Part shown: one piece after another, positions 27,989 through 36,790 of the stretch | Layout of the letters: each line of letters opens with the position of its first letter | How positions within the stretch are numbered: position 1 is the first letter of the stretch | Source: Chryseobacterium pennae | GTDB taxonomy: Bacteria; Bacteroidota; Bacteroidia; Flavobacteriales; Weeksellaceae | Assembly (NCBI RefSeq): GCF_003385515.1 | Contig: NZ_QNVT01000016.1 | Location: 1-64,000, forward strand | Length of the DNA stretch: 64,000 bases | Direction: 5' to 3' | Notes under the pieces: generated by a model | The model's database searches: none | The model's input: only the letters and a program-made list of their open reading frames with translations | Told to the model about the DNA's origin: nothing | Translations under genes and position numbers: made by a program

Positions 27989-28016
27989 AAAAGCCTTCTA
28001 TTTCTAGAAGACTTTT
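27989..28016 (-). terminator. terminator following the tRNA 3' remnant
   Basis: CTTCTA/TAGAAG (27995-28000 and 28005-28010) extended by A- and T-runs with one mismatch. It directly follows, on the minus strand, the tRNA-like 3' end at 28018-28040, as expected of a tRNA gene terminator. Confidence 0.7.
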
Positions 28017-28017
28017 T

Positions 28018-28040
28018 GCGATCCGGACGGGACTTGTACC
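28018..28040 (-). other. displaced tRNA 3' end, candidate attL of an integrative element
   Basis: The minus strand reads GGTACAAGTCCCGTC followed by CGGATCGC, which resembles a T-loop/T-stem/acceptor 3' end (TTCAAGT with one change) directly followed by a terminator. The sequence to its right cannot complete a tRNA: the T-stem does not pair. This is what an integration into the 3' end of a tRNA gene leaves behind. The complete tRNA should be at the far right end of the element, outside this window. Confidence 0.5.
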
Positions 28041-28089
28041 TTTTCAGAAAAACCCCTATCCATCTGCTTTATGCTGTTCTCTTGTTTAG

Positions 28090-28109
28090 TAGGTCACCGA
28101 ATAGGTCAC
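28090..28109. repeat. short direct repeat beside the att candidate
   Basis: TAGGTCAC occurs at 28090-28097 and again at 28102-28109, a 12-base period, about 50 bases inside the candidate att site. Such repeats are typical of integrase arm-type or excisionase sites, but no protein evidence supports it here. Confidence 0.35.
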
Positions 28110-28297
28110 TTTTTTAACAAGATTAAGAGCGTTTGTTTTTAACTGGTGCAAATATATAGTTTTTTTTGTTTCTTGCAAAGAAATTATGTCTTTTTCATTT
28201 CAGGTAAATATAAACCTCAGACTATCAAATATAAAAATTTAAATAATTCATACAGGCTTTTTTTATTTCAATATAAATCTATAATATAGCCAATATT

Positions 28298-28864
28298 TTA
28301 CAAGTCTTCAATAACTTCTGCCTCGTCTTTCTCTTTCGTAGTTTGAACTAAATCCAAAATCATATCTAAAAACCCTGTATTTTTATAGAAATAATTAGGA
28401 CTTTCTTTTAGCTTTTCTTCTATTTTGTGAAAGCCATAATTAGAATATTTTTCCATCGTATCAATTAGATAATCAATAGCTTTCCGCTCTGTTATTTCTC
28501 CTTTTTCAAGAGCAATTAAATCTAAATCATCAGTTTTTGCAAGTAAGGCTGTAAAGATATATTCTCTTAATTTTGGATACGCTTTCCTAAGTTTCTTAGA
28601 ATCTAAATTTCCCCAAAACTGAATAGGCTGCCCAAGACCTTTTGTTTCCCCAGCCAATTCTTTTTGTTTATTCGCATACAGTCCAATAAAAAAAGCATAA
28701 ATATAAAGCTCATATCCAGCACCAAAAATTTTCCCTTTACTTGACATTGATTCAACGGATCCTCCTCCATATTCAGTAAATTGTCGTAAAAGTGATTCTT
28801 CAAAATGGATTTCAAATTGTGGATTTCGTCTTCCCCACACATCATATAAAGTATCTTTTGCCAT
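28298..28864 (-). CDS. DndE-position protein of the phosphorothioation operon
   Basis: A 188-residue soluble protein, last gene of the defence operon, starting two bases after the DndD stop. It has a Gly/Ser-rich segment (EYGGGSVESMSSKGKIFGAGYE, about residues 32-53) followed by helices. It is longer than classical DndE (~110-130 residues) and I cannot see the DndE signature with certainty, so the role is inferred from position: next to dndD in an operon with dndC and a cysteine desulfurase. It could bind nicked or modified DNA like DndE, or be an unrelated subunit. Confidence 0.6.
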   Translation of the reverse strand: MAKDTLYDVWGRRNPQFEIHFEESLLRQFTEYGGGSVESMSSKGKIFGAGYELYIYAFFIGLYANKQKELAGETKGLGQPIQFWGNLDSKKLRKAYPKLREYIFTALLAKTDDLDLIALEKGEITERKAIDYLIDTMEKYSNYGFHKIEEKLKESPNYFYKNTGFLDMILDLVQTTKEKDEAEVIEDL

Positions 28865-28866
28865 AA

Positions 28867-31005
28867 TTACTCTTTTATTAAAGTTAATTTAGTTTGAATT
28901 GTTGACAAATCTAAATTGCTGAAGGGGCGTTGTTTTTCCATTCGATAAATTGTGCAATTCTGAGCATCAATTTTATTATTGTCTAACATCCCATTTTCTG
29001 TTAAAAAGCTTTTTGTAAATATTATGCATTGTTTATTAATATCAGAAATAACCTTGAAAAAATCACTTTCTTTTTGTGGAGAAAATGAGCTGGTGGGAGC
29101 ATCAAAAATAAGTGGATAATCATTATCCCGTTTCAATGCCGTCAGGTCTGATACAGCAAATAATACAGACATATACATTGTTGTTTTAAGAGCTTGATTT
29201 GGACTCGATATAAATGTATCATTTCTGTCTTGCAGAGCAATTCTGGCAGCACCATCTGCTGATTTAATTATTTTAATTATTCCATAAAATCCATCTATAT
29301 TAAGCCTTTCAAGATATTGATTAGCCCTATCTTCTAATTGGAAAAGAAAATCTTGTGTGTTTTTTTCTTTAGCATTTTTGAAAGCATTTTTGATTTTATC
29401 CAATGCACTGTGAATTTTTCGATAAGTGTCAGCCACAGACCCCTTAGCCAAATTATTATATTCTTCTTGATATTTTTCTAATTCTTTTTGCTTTTCACTT
29501 TCTTCCTTTTCAAGGATTACAACTTGTTTCTCTGCTTGACCTTTATAATCCCACCAATTTTTGATATTTTCATATGCGTTTTGTAGTTGCTCTTCCGTTA
29601 ATCCATCATTTTGAGCTAATAATTTTTTTTTATTTTCTTCTTCTATATCAATACTTTCCTGAATTTTATTAGTGTCAGCCTTTCTTGCTTCATTAAATTC
29701 GATACTATCTCTGATTGTGTTAATTAAATTGTTTATTTCCGCTTGATTATATTCTAAATTACTACTTTTTTGCTCTAATTCTCGTAAAAAACTATTTGGG
29801 AAAAGTTGTTTTTCAGTTTCTTTTTCAATTGGTTGTTGACTCTTAATTAAGTCATTAAGTTTATTAACCATAAAATCGTAAGCATCCGTTCCTTCTTTTG
29901 CGTCACGACCACACACCTTGCAAAACTCATCTTTAATCATCTCTTGCATAGAGATTTTATCAGGAATATTAGGCGATAAAGGAATAATACCTTCAGCTAT
30001 TTCTTTGGCTAATTCTTGTTTACCTTTCAGTTTATCCTCCTCACGTTCAAGCTTTCTTTTCTCTCTACTGAATAGGGAAACTTTTTGTTGAAACTCTTCA
30101 AAAATAGAAGAAAACCCGCCGAGAATCCAAATATCATCAAGAAGTTTTATAGAATATTCTTCATTGATATGCTTTTCTGTTTGAGTCTTTTTTTCTCGTA
30201 ATGATTTTAGTCGCTCATTAATAGCTTTTAGTAACTCACTTGCTTCTTTACTATTTTCAATTTCATTGAGCTTTGTTGAGTAATTGGTTGCATTTTCTCT
30301 ATTACTTTTTAACCTTTGGCGTATATCACTTAAGTCTTTTCTTAACAAATCTAGCTTTGAACTTAAATCCTTTTCTTGTTGAGAGTTTTGTTTATCTGAT
30401 TTCATCGCTTTTTCAAACGCTTTTCGAGATTGGTATTCAGCATAATCTGTAAAACCAGAAGTGTCATCCTCTCCATTATAATAAGGTTCAAATTGTCTTA
30501 TATTTGAAAAAGTTTCAATTAGATAATTTAAAGCATCGGGATTATTGAAGACATTAAGATTTTCTTCTCCTTTGAAAAGACAATATTTACGTATGGCCGC
30601 CTCAAAACAACGGTCCAATAATCTTCCTCCTTGAATTGGAATCCTTTCAGCCCCTTCATTTTCAAAACCTTTGAATTGAAAATTACTTGTCTTTATTTCG
30701 TTATTAGCATCTTTTGAAAACGAAAATGATTTTTCTACAATTTTCTCTCCATCGTGGTCAAAAGTCATAGATACACGCAGAACCTCACTTTCAAATTCAG
30801 GTAACTCTGATATTTTCTTTTCCGAGATAAGACGTAAGTCAAGATTTTGTTTTGAAGTATCAAATAACCATTCTAATGCTTCAAAAAAAGTAGTTTTCCC
30901 ATCCCCATTATCTCCAATGAAAATCATTAATCCATCATTAAATTTAATCGTATTAACTCCATAATAACTCCTAAAGTTTTCTATTGTGATTTCTTTTATA
31001 ATCAT
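28867..31005 (-). CDS. dndD: DndD-like SMC-type ATPase
   Basis: A 712-residue SMC/Rad50-type ATPase. Walker A is FIGDNGDGKTTF (29-40), long coiled-coil arms surround a zinc-hook-like CxxC (C362, C365 in FCKVCGRDA), and the Walker B region is LIFDAPTSSFS (near 632-642) after a signature helix (QALKTTMYMSVLFAVSDL). DndD in phosphorothioation systems provides the ATPase that opens or nicks DNA for sulphur insertion. It overlaps the 77-aa gene by 4 bases and is followed after two bases by the 188-aa gene. With DndC and a cysteine desulfurase in the same operon, the DndD assignment is better than generic RecF/RecN. Confidence 0.83.
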   Translation of the reverse strand: MIIKEITIENFRSYYGVNTIKFNDGLMIFIGDNGDGKTTFFEALEWLFDTSKQNLDLRLISEKKISELPEFESEVLRVSMTFDHDGEKIVEKSFSFSKDANNEIKTSNFQFKGFENEGAERIPIQGGRLLDRCFEAAIRKYCLFKGEENLNVFNNPDALNYLIETFSNIRQFEPYYNGEDDTSGFTDYAEYQSRKAFEKAMKSDKQNSQQEKDLSSKLDLLRKDLSDIRQRLKSNRENATNYSTKLNEIENSKEASELLKAINERLKSLREKKTQTEKHINEEYSIKLLDDIWILGGFSSIFEEFQQKVSLFSREKRKLEREEDKLKGKQELAKEIAEGIIPLSPNIPDKISMQEMIKDEFCKVCGRDAKEGTDAYDFMVNKLNDLIKSQQPIEKETEKQLFPNSFLRELEQKSSNLEYNQAEINNLINTIRDSIEFNEARKADTNKIQESIDIEEENKKKLLAQNDGLTEEQLQNAYENIKNWWDYKGQAEKQVVILEKEESEKQKELEKYQEEYNNLAKGSVADTYRKIHSALDKIKNAFKNAKEKNTQDFLFQLEDRANQYLERLNIDGFYGIIKIIKSADGAARIALQDRNDTFISSPNQALKTTMYMSVLFAVSDLTALKRDNDYPLIFDAPTSSFSPQKESDFFKVISDINKQCIIFTKSFLTENGMLDNNKIDAQNCTIYRMEKQRPFSNLDLSTIQTKLTLIKE

Positions 31006-31235
31006 AGGATATTTTGATTAAGATAGTTAATTACCTCATTGTAAGTTTCCTTAAAAATACTTCTATCAGAACTTCCTGCAACTCCCTCAATAATTTTTGC
31101 GACAGTTACAACGATGGGGTTTTCAGAATTTAAGGCATCTTCTACGGTAGGAAAGTCATCAGCATTAAATTCATAAAAAGAATTTAATTTTTCGTCAGAA
31201 AGTACTAACTGTAACATTTTATCTTTATTATTCAT
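31002..31235 (-). CDS. small 77-aa protein of the phosphorothioation operon
   Basis: A 77-residue acidic soluble protein, helical at both ends, with no recognisable motif. It overlaps the helicase gene upstream by 8 bases and dndD downstream by 4, so it is translationally coupled to both and very probably real. It might be a subunit or regulator of DndD. I do not recognise the family. Confidence 0.7.
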   Translation of the reverse strand: MNNKDKMLQLVLSDEKLNSFYEFNADDFPTVEDALNSENPIVVTVAKIIEGVAGSSDRSIFKETYNEVINYLNQNIL

Positions 31236-33462
31236 TATTGTAAAGATTTAGATTATAGTAATTCATAGTATCTAAAAGCGTATTGATTGTATAAGAGCTA
31301 TTTTCTGAAAGTAAAGCAAAATTGTTAACACGTTCCAACTCCTTTTTCAACATACTTCTTTCCATCCTGTAGTTTTCACTATTAGGGTTTATTTCAGGAA
31401 CTACAACCAAATCATGTATATATGCAAACTGTTTATCAGGATGTTTCCTAAGAATCCTGCCACGACGTTGCACAAATTGTCGAGGATTTCCAGTGCTCGC
31501 ACAAAAAATAGCCAACTCAGAACGTGGCACATCAACGCCCTCATCCAAGCACTTCATTGAAGTAAGCACATCAATTTCTCCGTTTGCAAATTGCTCTAAA
31601 ACATTCTCTTTATCATTTGTTCCTGAAATAAATTGCTTAATTGTTGTTCGTTTATTAATATCCTTTACTGCTTCAGTAAAAGCATCAATTAAGTGTACAG
31701 CAACATTATCATTTTCAATTTCATCATTTTCTGAAAAATAATCTGTCTCAAAATATTCGTTCGGGTCGTTACCCTCCGGAACATAAACCAATGTGTACTT
31801 TAAGTTGCCTTTCTTTTTATATTGTTTCTTTAAAATATCAGTAAAAACAAATATTTTATTAGATGCTTTATGTATAATTCGTTTTCTTGCTAATAACAAT
31901 GCTGTTAAAATAGAATTTTTGCTGAAACTATCAGATTCACTTTTATAGAATTTTGATATTTTCAGCGATAACTCCATATAATCTTTCATTTCAGATTCTG
32001 TAAGGGTAACTATATGAGGATAATAATAGTAACGGCATAATACTCCTTTATTTATAGCTTCCTCCATTGAATACTCATATGTGTATTCATTTTCGCTATT
32101 AAAAAATGAAAAAAGTTTTTTGTTTCCCTCTTCATCAAATTGACGTTCAGGTGTTGCTGAAAGACCAATTCTTCGTTTACAGTTAACTTGAGGCAGAAAT
32201 TTTAATAAAGCTCCTGATCCCATATTGTGGCATTCATCCGCAATAAGTAAAGTTTTAGCTGGTAACTGATTTAGCTCACTAAATATGTTTTCTCTTGCAA
32301 AAGAGGCATACGTTGAAATTACAATATATGAAACTTGCTCCGTTGCTGAAAGACGTTCACGAGTTAAAATGGCTGAAAAATCGTTTTTCCAGCGACTTTT
32401 TGAACAAACTTTTACAATATTTGTAAAATTGAACTTTTTACATTCATTTTCCCACTGGTTAACCAACGTGATTGTAGGTACAAGAATTAAGGCTTTATAA
32501 TAACCTGTTTTTTTATAAATTTCAAGTAAACAGTTTAAAGAAGTGATCGTTTTCCCCGTACCTGTTGCCATTGCAAACAATCCTTGTTGATTATTATTTT
32601 TCCAATTATTAAATGCAATTTTTTGATATTCTCTTGGACCTTCAGAATATGGAAACTTCGGATTTCTTGAATTTTTGTCAATATCATCGTAAAGCTTAAC
32701 AATAGTTTGTTTTAGCTTATGGTTTTTAATGAGGCTTCTTTTCTTTTCAAATAATTGTTCCTCCTGAACAATTAACTCATCTATATTTTTATTGCCAAAC
32801 TTATCTTTGATCGCAACTTCTATTTCATTTGCAGACAAATACTCAACATCTTCATCCTGTTCAGAAAAATAATCATTAATTACTTTTAATTGTTTTTTGA
32901 TTAATTTGTTTGACCTCTCATCTTCCCAACCTAAGAATGCTTCTAACTCTTCCAAATTTTCAGATAAGCCAAATAAGGTAAAGTTACAAGAAGCCTTATA
33001 TCCCACAGAATTTTCTCCATCGCTGAAAACTCCTGATTTATAATGAGCAATTCCTCTATTGTGCTTAGGTTTGATTACTTTGATTTCAATTCGCTTTTTA
33101 GCAATCAAATATGCCAGGCATTCAAAGAAATGTGTATCATATTCATCAAGCACTTTTCCAAGAGAAACTACATCGGATAAATCAAAGACTTTGTTCAGAT
33201 TATTGGGACTTTGTCCTTTTTCAAAAGCTTCTTTGTCTTTTTCTGAAAGCAAATGATTGATAACCATCCGCATTTTACCCCCTTTACTGATAAATGTTGC
33301 AAAACCAACAGAAAGTAAATTGATAGCTGCCGAACTAAAATAACCTAACAACAAATGAAATTCGGAACTATTAGCTAAACCATCCAAATAAAATTGTAAA
33401 GGCTCATTTTCTGTACCTGTCTTATAATCTCTATCTATTGACCAATCACAATCTTTAAGCAT
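31228..33462 (-). CDS. PLD-domain SF2 helicase of the phosphorothioation operon
   Basis: A 744-residue fusion. The N-terminal ~200 residues form a phospholipase-D-like domain with an H-x-K signature (H140, K142 in HYKSGVF). The rest is an SF2 helicase: Walker A MATGTGKT (298-305), DECH box (409-412), SATPE motif III, and the motif V-VI block CLDEGVDVP...RQFVQRRGRILR. Such PLD-helicases are frequent in defence operons and can couple DNA translocation with cleavage or binding. Here it sits between the cysteine desulfurase gene (8-base overlap) and the 77-aa gene, so it is likely the restriction-side or DNA-processing component that replaces DndFGH. Confidence 0.85.
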   Translation of the reverse strand: MLKDCDWSIDRDYKTGTENEPLQFYLDGLANSSEFHLLLGYFSSAAINLLSVGFATFISKGGKMRMVINHLLSEKDKEAFEKGQSPNNLNKVFDLSDVVSLGKVLDEYDTHFFECLAYLIAKKRIEIKVIKPKHNRGIAHYKSGVFSDGENSVGYKASCNFTLFGLSENLEELEAFLGWEDERSNKLIKKQLKVINDYFSEQDEDVEYLSANEIEVAIKDKFGNKNIDELIVQEEQLFEKKRSLIKNHKLKQTIVKLYDDIDKNSRNPKFPYSEGPREYQKIAFNNWKNNNQQGLFAMATGTGKTITSLNCLLEIYKKTGYYKALILVPTITLVNQWENECKKFNFTNIVKVCSKSRWKNDFSAILTRERLSATEQVSYIVISTYASFARENIFSELNQLPAKTLLIADECHNMGSGALLKFLPQVNCKRRIGLSATPERQFDEEGNKKLFSFFNSENEYTYEYSMEEAINKGVLCRYYYYPHIVTLTESEMKDYMELSLKISKFYKSESDSFSKNSILTALLLARKRIIHKASNKIFVFTDILKKQYKKKGNLKYTLVYVPEGNDPNEYFETDYFSENDEIENDNVAVHLIDAFTEAVKDINKRTTIKQFISGTNDKENVLEQFANGEIDVLTSMKCLDEGVDVPRSELAIFCASTGNPRQFVQRRGRILRKHPDKQFAYIHDLVVVPEINPNSENYRMERSMLKKELERVNNFALLSENSSYTINTLLDTMNYYNLNLYNNE

Positions 33463-34591
33463 ATCCTAGCATCATTTTAGTTAATTCAGAAATCGTTTTA
33501 ATTGCTGTTTTTATTTCTGCTTCTGTATTAAATTTTCCTAAAGAAAATCTAAGTGAAGTAAAAGCGTTATCATTGCTCAGTCCCATTGCTGCAAGAACAT
33601 GTGAAGGTTCAATTACCGCAGAAGTACAGGCAGAACCATTGGAAACAGCTACATTTCTCATTCTACCTATCATAACACTGGCATCACATCCCTTGAAGCA
33701 AATATTACTTACATTGTAAATTCTATTTTCTGTACTTCCATTCACGAATGTGTCAGGAATTTTTAGAAGTTCACATTCTAGCTCGTTCCGTAACGATATA
33801 ATTCTTTCAGCATCTTGCTTCATTTCTTGTTCCGCAACTTCACAAGCTTTGCCAAGAGCTACAATACTTGGAACATTTAATGTTCCACTTCGTAAACCAT
33901 TTTCGTGTCCGCCTCCATGCGTATATGCAGAAAGGTTAATACCTTTCCTTATATATAAAGCACCAATTCCTTTTGATGCATACATTTTATGTCCGCTTAA
34001 ACTCAACAAATCAATGCCAATATCATCCACATTTATAGGAATTTTCCCTGTTGCTTGTGTTGCATCAGTCATAAACAAAGCTCCAATCTCATGAGCAAGA
34101 GAAGCAATCTCTTTTATTGGTTGAATTACACCAGTTTCATTGTTTACATACATTACAGAAACCAGAATAGTATCTGAGCGTAGAGATTTCTTCAGCTCAT
34201 CCAAATCAATTAATCCACTCTTTTGAACAGGTAAATAAGTTACTTCATACCCTTTAGTTTCAAGATTTTTACAGGTATCAAGTACTGCTTTATGTTCGGT
34301 TGAAACAGTTATTATATGTTTTCCTTTTTCCGAATAATTTTCTGCCACTCCCTTCAATGCGATGTTGATGGCTTCCGTTGCATTGCTTGTGAAAATAATC
34401 TCTTTATTATCTGCACCAATTAAATCTGCAACTTGTGTTCTTGCTGATATGATTGCTTCAAGTACAGTTGTTCCAAAATAGTGTGTACTGCTTGGGTTAG
34501 CAAAGTTTTCTTTTAGAAATGGAAGCATCGTACTCAATACCCTTGGGTCTATTTGAGTCGTAGCATTATTATCCAGATATATAAATTGCAT
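33455..34591 (-). CDS. dndA: cysteine desulfurase (DndA/IscS type)
   Basis: A 378-residue PLP enzyme that mobilises sulphur from cysteine as a persulfide. Visible features are LDNNATTQIDP at the N-terminus, the PLP lysine K202 in LSLSGHKMYASKGIG, the EHKAV histidine segment and the active-site cysteine C322 in NGSACTSAVIEPS. It is a NifS/IscS-type enzyme with a short active-site loop. Its place between dndC and dndD in one operon makes it the sulphur donor of the phosphorothioation system rather than the housekeeping iron-sulphur enzyme. Confidence 0.9.
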   Translation of the reverse strand: MQFIYLDNNATTQIDPRVLSTMLPFLKENFANPSSTHYFGTTVLEAIISARTQVADLIGADNKEIIFTSNATEAINIALKGVAENYSEKGKHIITVSTEHKAVLDTCKNLETKGYEVTYLPVQKSGLIDLDELKKSLRSDTILVSVMYVNNETGVIQPIKEIASLAHEIGALFMTDATQATGKIPINVDDIGIDLLSLSGHKMYASKGIGALYIRKGINLSAYTHGGGHENGLRSGTLNVPSIVALGKACEVAEQEMKQDAERIISLRNELECELLKIPDTFVNGSTENRIYNVSNICFKGCDASVMIGRMRNVAVSNGSACTSAVIEPSHVLAAMGLSNDNAFTSLRFSLGKFNTEAEIKTAIKTISELTKMMLGYA

Positions 34592-34604
34592 ATGAATTAA
34601 AATT

Positions 34605-34997
34605 TTAAAACGAGAATTTTTTCAAATACTCAATACCATCATTTAAATTATCTAAGATCACTCCTGATGGTTTATGAAGGATTTTAAAATATTTTGCAAA
34701 TGTTTTTTCCTCTCTCGATTTTTCATCAACTAAAATAATTGTTTTATTTAAAGAGTAGGCAACACCTAACTCAAAGGCTAATCCGTATCCAGAAGGATTA
34801 GTGGTCTCCATATAGGCAAAGAAAATATCACATTCCTTTACAAAGTGAATATCCCATGTTGTATAGAAGTCTGAATGCTCAAGATTATGTTCCCTCGGAT
34901 TGAAAAAAGTAAATTGCTCACTAAGCTCTTCAATGACTTTTGATTGCCAATTACTTTTAAATCCGCCCGATAAGAAGACTTTTGATTTATAGCTCAT
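34605..34997 (-). CDS. nucleoside 2-deoxyribosyltransferase-like protein
   Basis: A 130-residue Rossmann-like protein with the landmarks of the nucleoside 2-deoxyribosyltransferase family: VFLSGGFKSNWQSKVIEEL at the N-terminus, a DIFFAYMETTNPSGYGLAFELGVAYSLN segment with the conserved Glu (FELG), and a C-terminal YLKKF helix. Family members cleave the glycosidic bond of deoxynucleosides; in defence systems relatives can deplete nucleotides or NAD. It overlaps by 4 bases the membrane protein gene upstream and is 13 bases before dndA. It is not a known Dnd component, so it may be a nested effector or nucleotide-sensing enzyme. Confidence 0.75.
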   Translation of the reverse strand: MSYKSKVFLSGGFKSNWQSKVIEELSEQFTFFNPREHNLEHSDFYTTWDIHFVKECDIFFAYMETTNPSGYGLAFELGVAYSLNKTIILVDEKSREEKTFAKYFKILHKPSGVILDNLNDGIEYLKKFSF

Positions 34998-35683
34998 AAT
35001 TGGGTGGCTTTTGCTGTATATATTGAAAAAGGCAATCCCAGTGATATATTATAAAACTTATTTCGTGTTTCCCTTAATAAAAAGTAACTAATAATTAAGC
35101 ACACATAAATTATATAATGTGATATCGCTGTATTGAAAATATCTAAAGAGAATGGCTTGAGAATGGAAAAAATTAACGCTAAAACACCTAACATCATAGA
35201 TACATTTCCAATTTGATTAGAAAGATCAGCTCTAAAAGTAAAGGTATAAATTTTTTGATCGTGCTCCGGAACAAAGCCCATAACAATACTTCTTATATCT
35301 CGCAGACTTGTATCACTTAAATCATCAGTTATACCTTTTGTTTGAAGAGATTTTGACAATAATTCTTTTGAAAGCGAAAACGTTTTCCGATTCTTCACAT
35401 TTCTTTCTGTTTTCTTTATATAAGAATATTTTCCTAAAATATTTTCCTTCATAACGCCAAGTCCATAGATAGAATAGCCTAATAGGTACGATATAACTAT
35501 AAAAATAAATGGATAGAAATCATCGGACTTTGTTCCAATTGTTGGGTAAACAAAATAATCTTTTTTAATAATTATTGATAATAGTATTAACAAATAACTT
35601 CCCGGCAATAAATATCCAATAATATCCCACACAAATTCTTTAAATGAATCAAAAAAACTTTTTATATTTTCCATAATATTCAT
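34994..35683 (-). CDS. membrane protein coupled to the deoxyribosyltransferase-like gene
   Basis: A 229-residue protein with two transmembrane helices near the N-terminus (about 19-40 and 52-74), a charged cytoplasmic loop (80-145) and two more helices at 155-180 and 184-203. It starts where dndC ends and overlaps the deoxyribosyltransferase-like gene by 4 bases, so the pair is probably made together. No motif is recognised. By position it could be the membrane-disrupting partner of an abortive-infection pair, but this is inference only. Confidence 0.7.
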   Translation of the reverse strand: MNIMENIKSFFDSFKEFVWDIIGYLLPGSYLLILLSIIIKKDYFVYPTIGTKSDDFYPFIFIVISYLLGYSIYGLGVMKENILGKYSYIKKTERNVKNRKTFSLSKELLSKSLQTKGITDDLSDTSLRDIRSIVMGFVPEHDQKIYTFTFRADLSNQIGNVSMMLGVLALIFSILKPFSLDIFNTAISHYIIYVCLIISYFLLRETRNKFYNISLGLPFSIYTAKATQL

Positions 35684-36790
35684 TTATATAAAACACGAAG
35701 CACATCCAATCCCTTCTTCCTCGTCTAAAATATCTATCAAGTAAGGAGATTGATTTTTAGATGCTTTTCGTTCCATTCTTTTAATATATTCAGTTTTAAT
35801 TTTTGCCATTCTTTCAGGATTTATTAAATCTTCTAGACTTTCACCTTGAACCCAATTATAGCCATCCTTTTCATATTCCATTGCTTTCTTGTACAAATCG
35901 GGATGTTGTTCATACAGCCAAACCCATTCGATTTTTTGCTGAAAGAAACAAAAATAACAACCTGAACGACTTCTTGCATATTGACCCGTTTTTCCATTTA
36001 TTTCAAAATCAATTTTGTTGTAATAAGCAGGAACACCAACGCCACTTTCTTTTAAAATTCTGAAAATATCATCTCGTACTAAAACATCTTCATTGTCAAG
36101 TAATGGAAAAGATTTTTCACTTGCCAATGGATAGTCTGTTGTTTTTAAAAATTCAAAAACTAAATGATTAAAGCCTTTTACATCAGTATCCAACAAAGCT
36201 TTTAACTTATGTGCCTGTGTAAAAGAAGTATCTATTTTTTTTGAAACAATTTGTAAAGCTTTATCCTGAAACCTGCCAAAATCAATATTTTTAGCATAAT
36301 CCTCAATCATTCCTATATTTGAATTGGACAATATTTTAGCCACAACATCCTCACTCCATATATTCTTTCGGAATGGAAAAATAGACTGTATATTTTTCTT
36401 TGTAGAGATATATCCCTCTCTTTCTTCATCACCTCTTATACCAACATAAGAAACAACAGGATCTGAACCAACATATTTTTCAAATGGATCAAGCTTCAAC
36501 TTTTTGGTACACCAACGAGAATTTGAAGATGGCAAAAAACCTCCATACATTTTCAAAAAATGGTCAAAAGGATCTTCTGAACTGTTTTCCGCAGCTTTTA
36601 GAATATTTATTTTTATACCTAGATAAACTTCAAGGTTTTGGATTAGTTGGTAAGTCTCATCAAGTTCTTTTCCTGTGTCGCTTGAATAAAAATCCAACTC
36701 TAACTCCGGATATTTAGTCTTCACATAAATAGCTAAAGCTGCACTATCCTTACCTCCTGAAATTCCTAAAACATGTCTTATTTTACTCAT
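35684..36790 (-). CDS. dndC: DndC-like sulfurtransferase (PAPS reductase family)
   Basis: A 368-residue PAPS-reductase/ATP-pyrophosphatase protein. The PP-loop SGGKDS (11-16) binds ATP; FYSSDTGKE and RWCTKKLK (C94) follow. Four cysteines in two CxxC pairs, C278/C281 (SGCYFCFF) and C363/C366 at the extreme C-terminus (GCASCFI), could hold an iron-sulphur cluster as reported for DndC. It would use activated sulphur from the desulfurase to replace a non-bridging phosphate oxygen in DNA. It overlaps the BrxC-like ATPase gene by 4 bases. The neighbours exclude an assimilatory PAPS reductase. Confidence 0.86.
   Translation of the reverse strand: MSKIRHVLGISGGKDSAALAIYVKTKYPELELDFYSSDTGKELDETYQLIQNLEVYLGIKINILKAAENSSEDPFDHFLKMYGGFLPSSNSRWCTKKLKLDPFEKYVGSDPVVSYVGIRGDEEREGYISTKKNIQSIFPFRKNIWSEDVVAKILSNSNIGMIEDYAKNIDFGRFQDKALQIVSKKIDTSFTQAHKLKALLDTDVKGFNHLVFEFLKTTDYPLASEKSFPLLDNEDVLVRDDIFRILKESGVGVPAYYNKIDFEINGKTGQYARSRSGCYFCFFQQKIEWVWLYEQHPDLYKKAMEYEKDGYNWVQGESLEDLINPERMAKIKTEYIKRMERKASKNQSPYLIDILDEEEGIGCASCFI

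Noticed and set aside
28086..28120. Short minus-strand reading KVTYSVTY next to the att candidate, possibly the end of an integrase gene
   Set aside because: Only a few codons are readable before stops in both directions and no integrase motif lies nearby; it may be the regulatory repeat itself.
27369..28297. CRISPR array or multi-copy repeat in the long gene-free stretch
   Set aside because: The only strong repeats are inverted arms of a single hairpin; no regularly spaced repeats were found here or elsewhere in the window.
34605..34997. Deoxyribosyltransferase-like gene as the effector of the retron (type II arrangement)
   Set aside because: It lies about 7 kb from the RT inside a separate, tightly overlapping operon with its own promoter; the retron has its own two partner genes.
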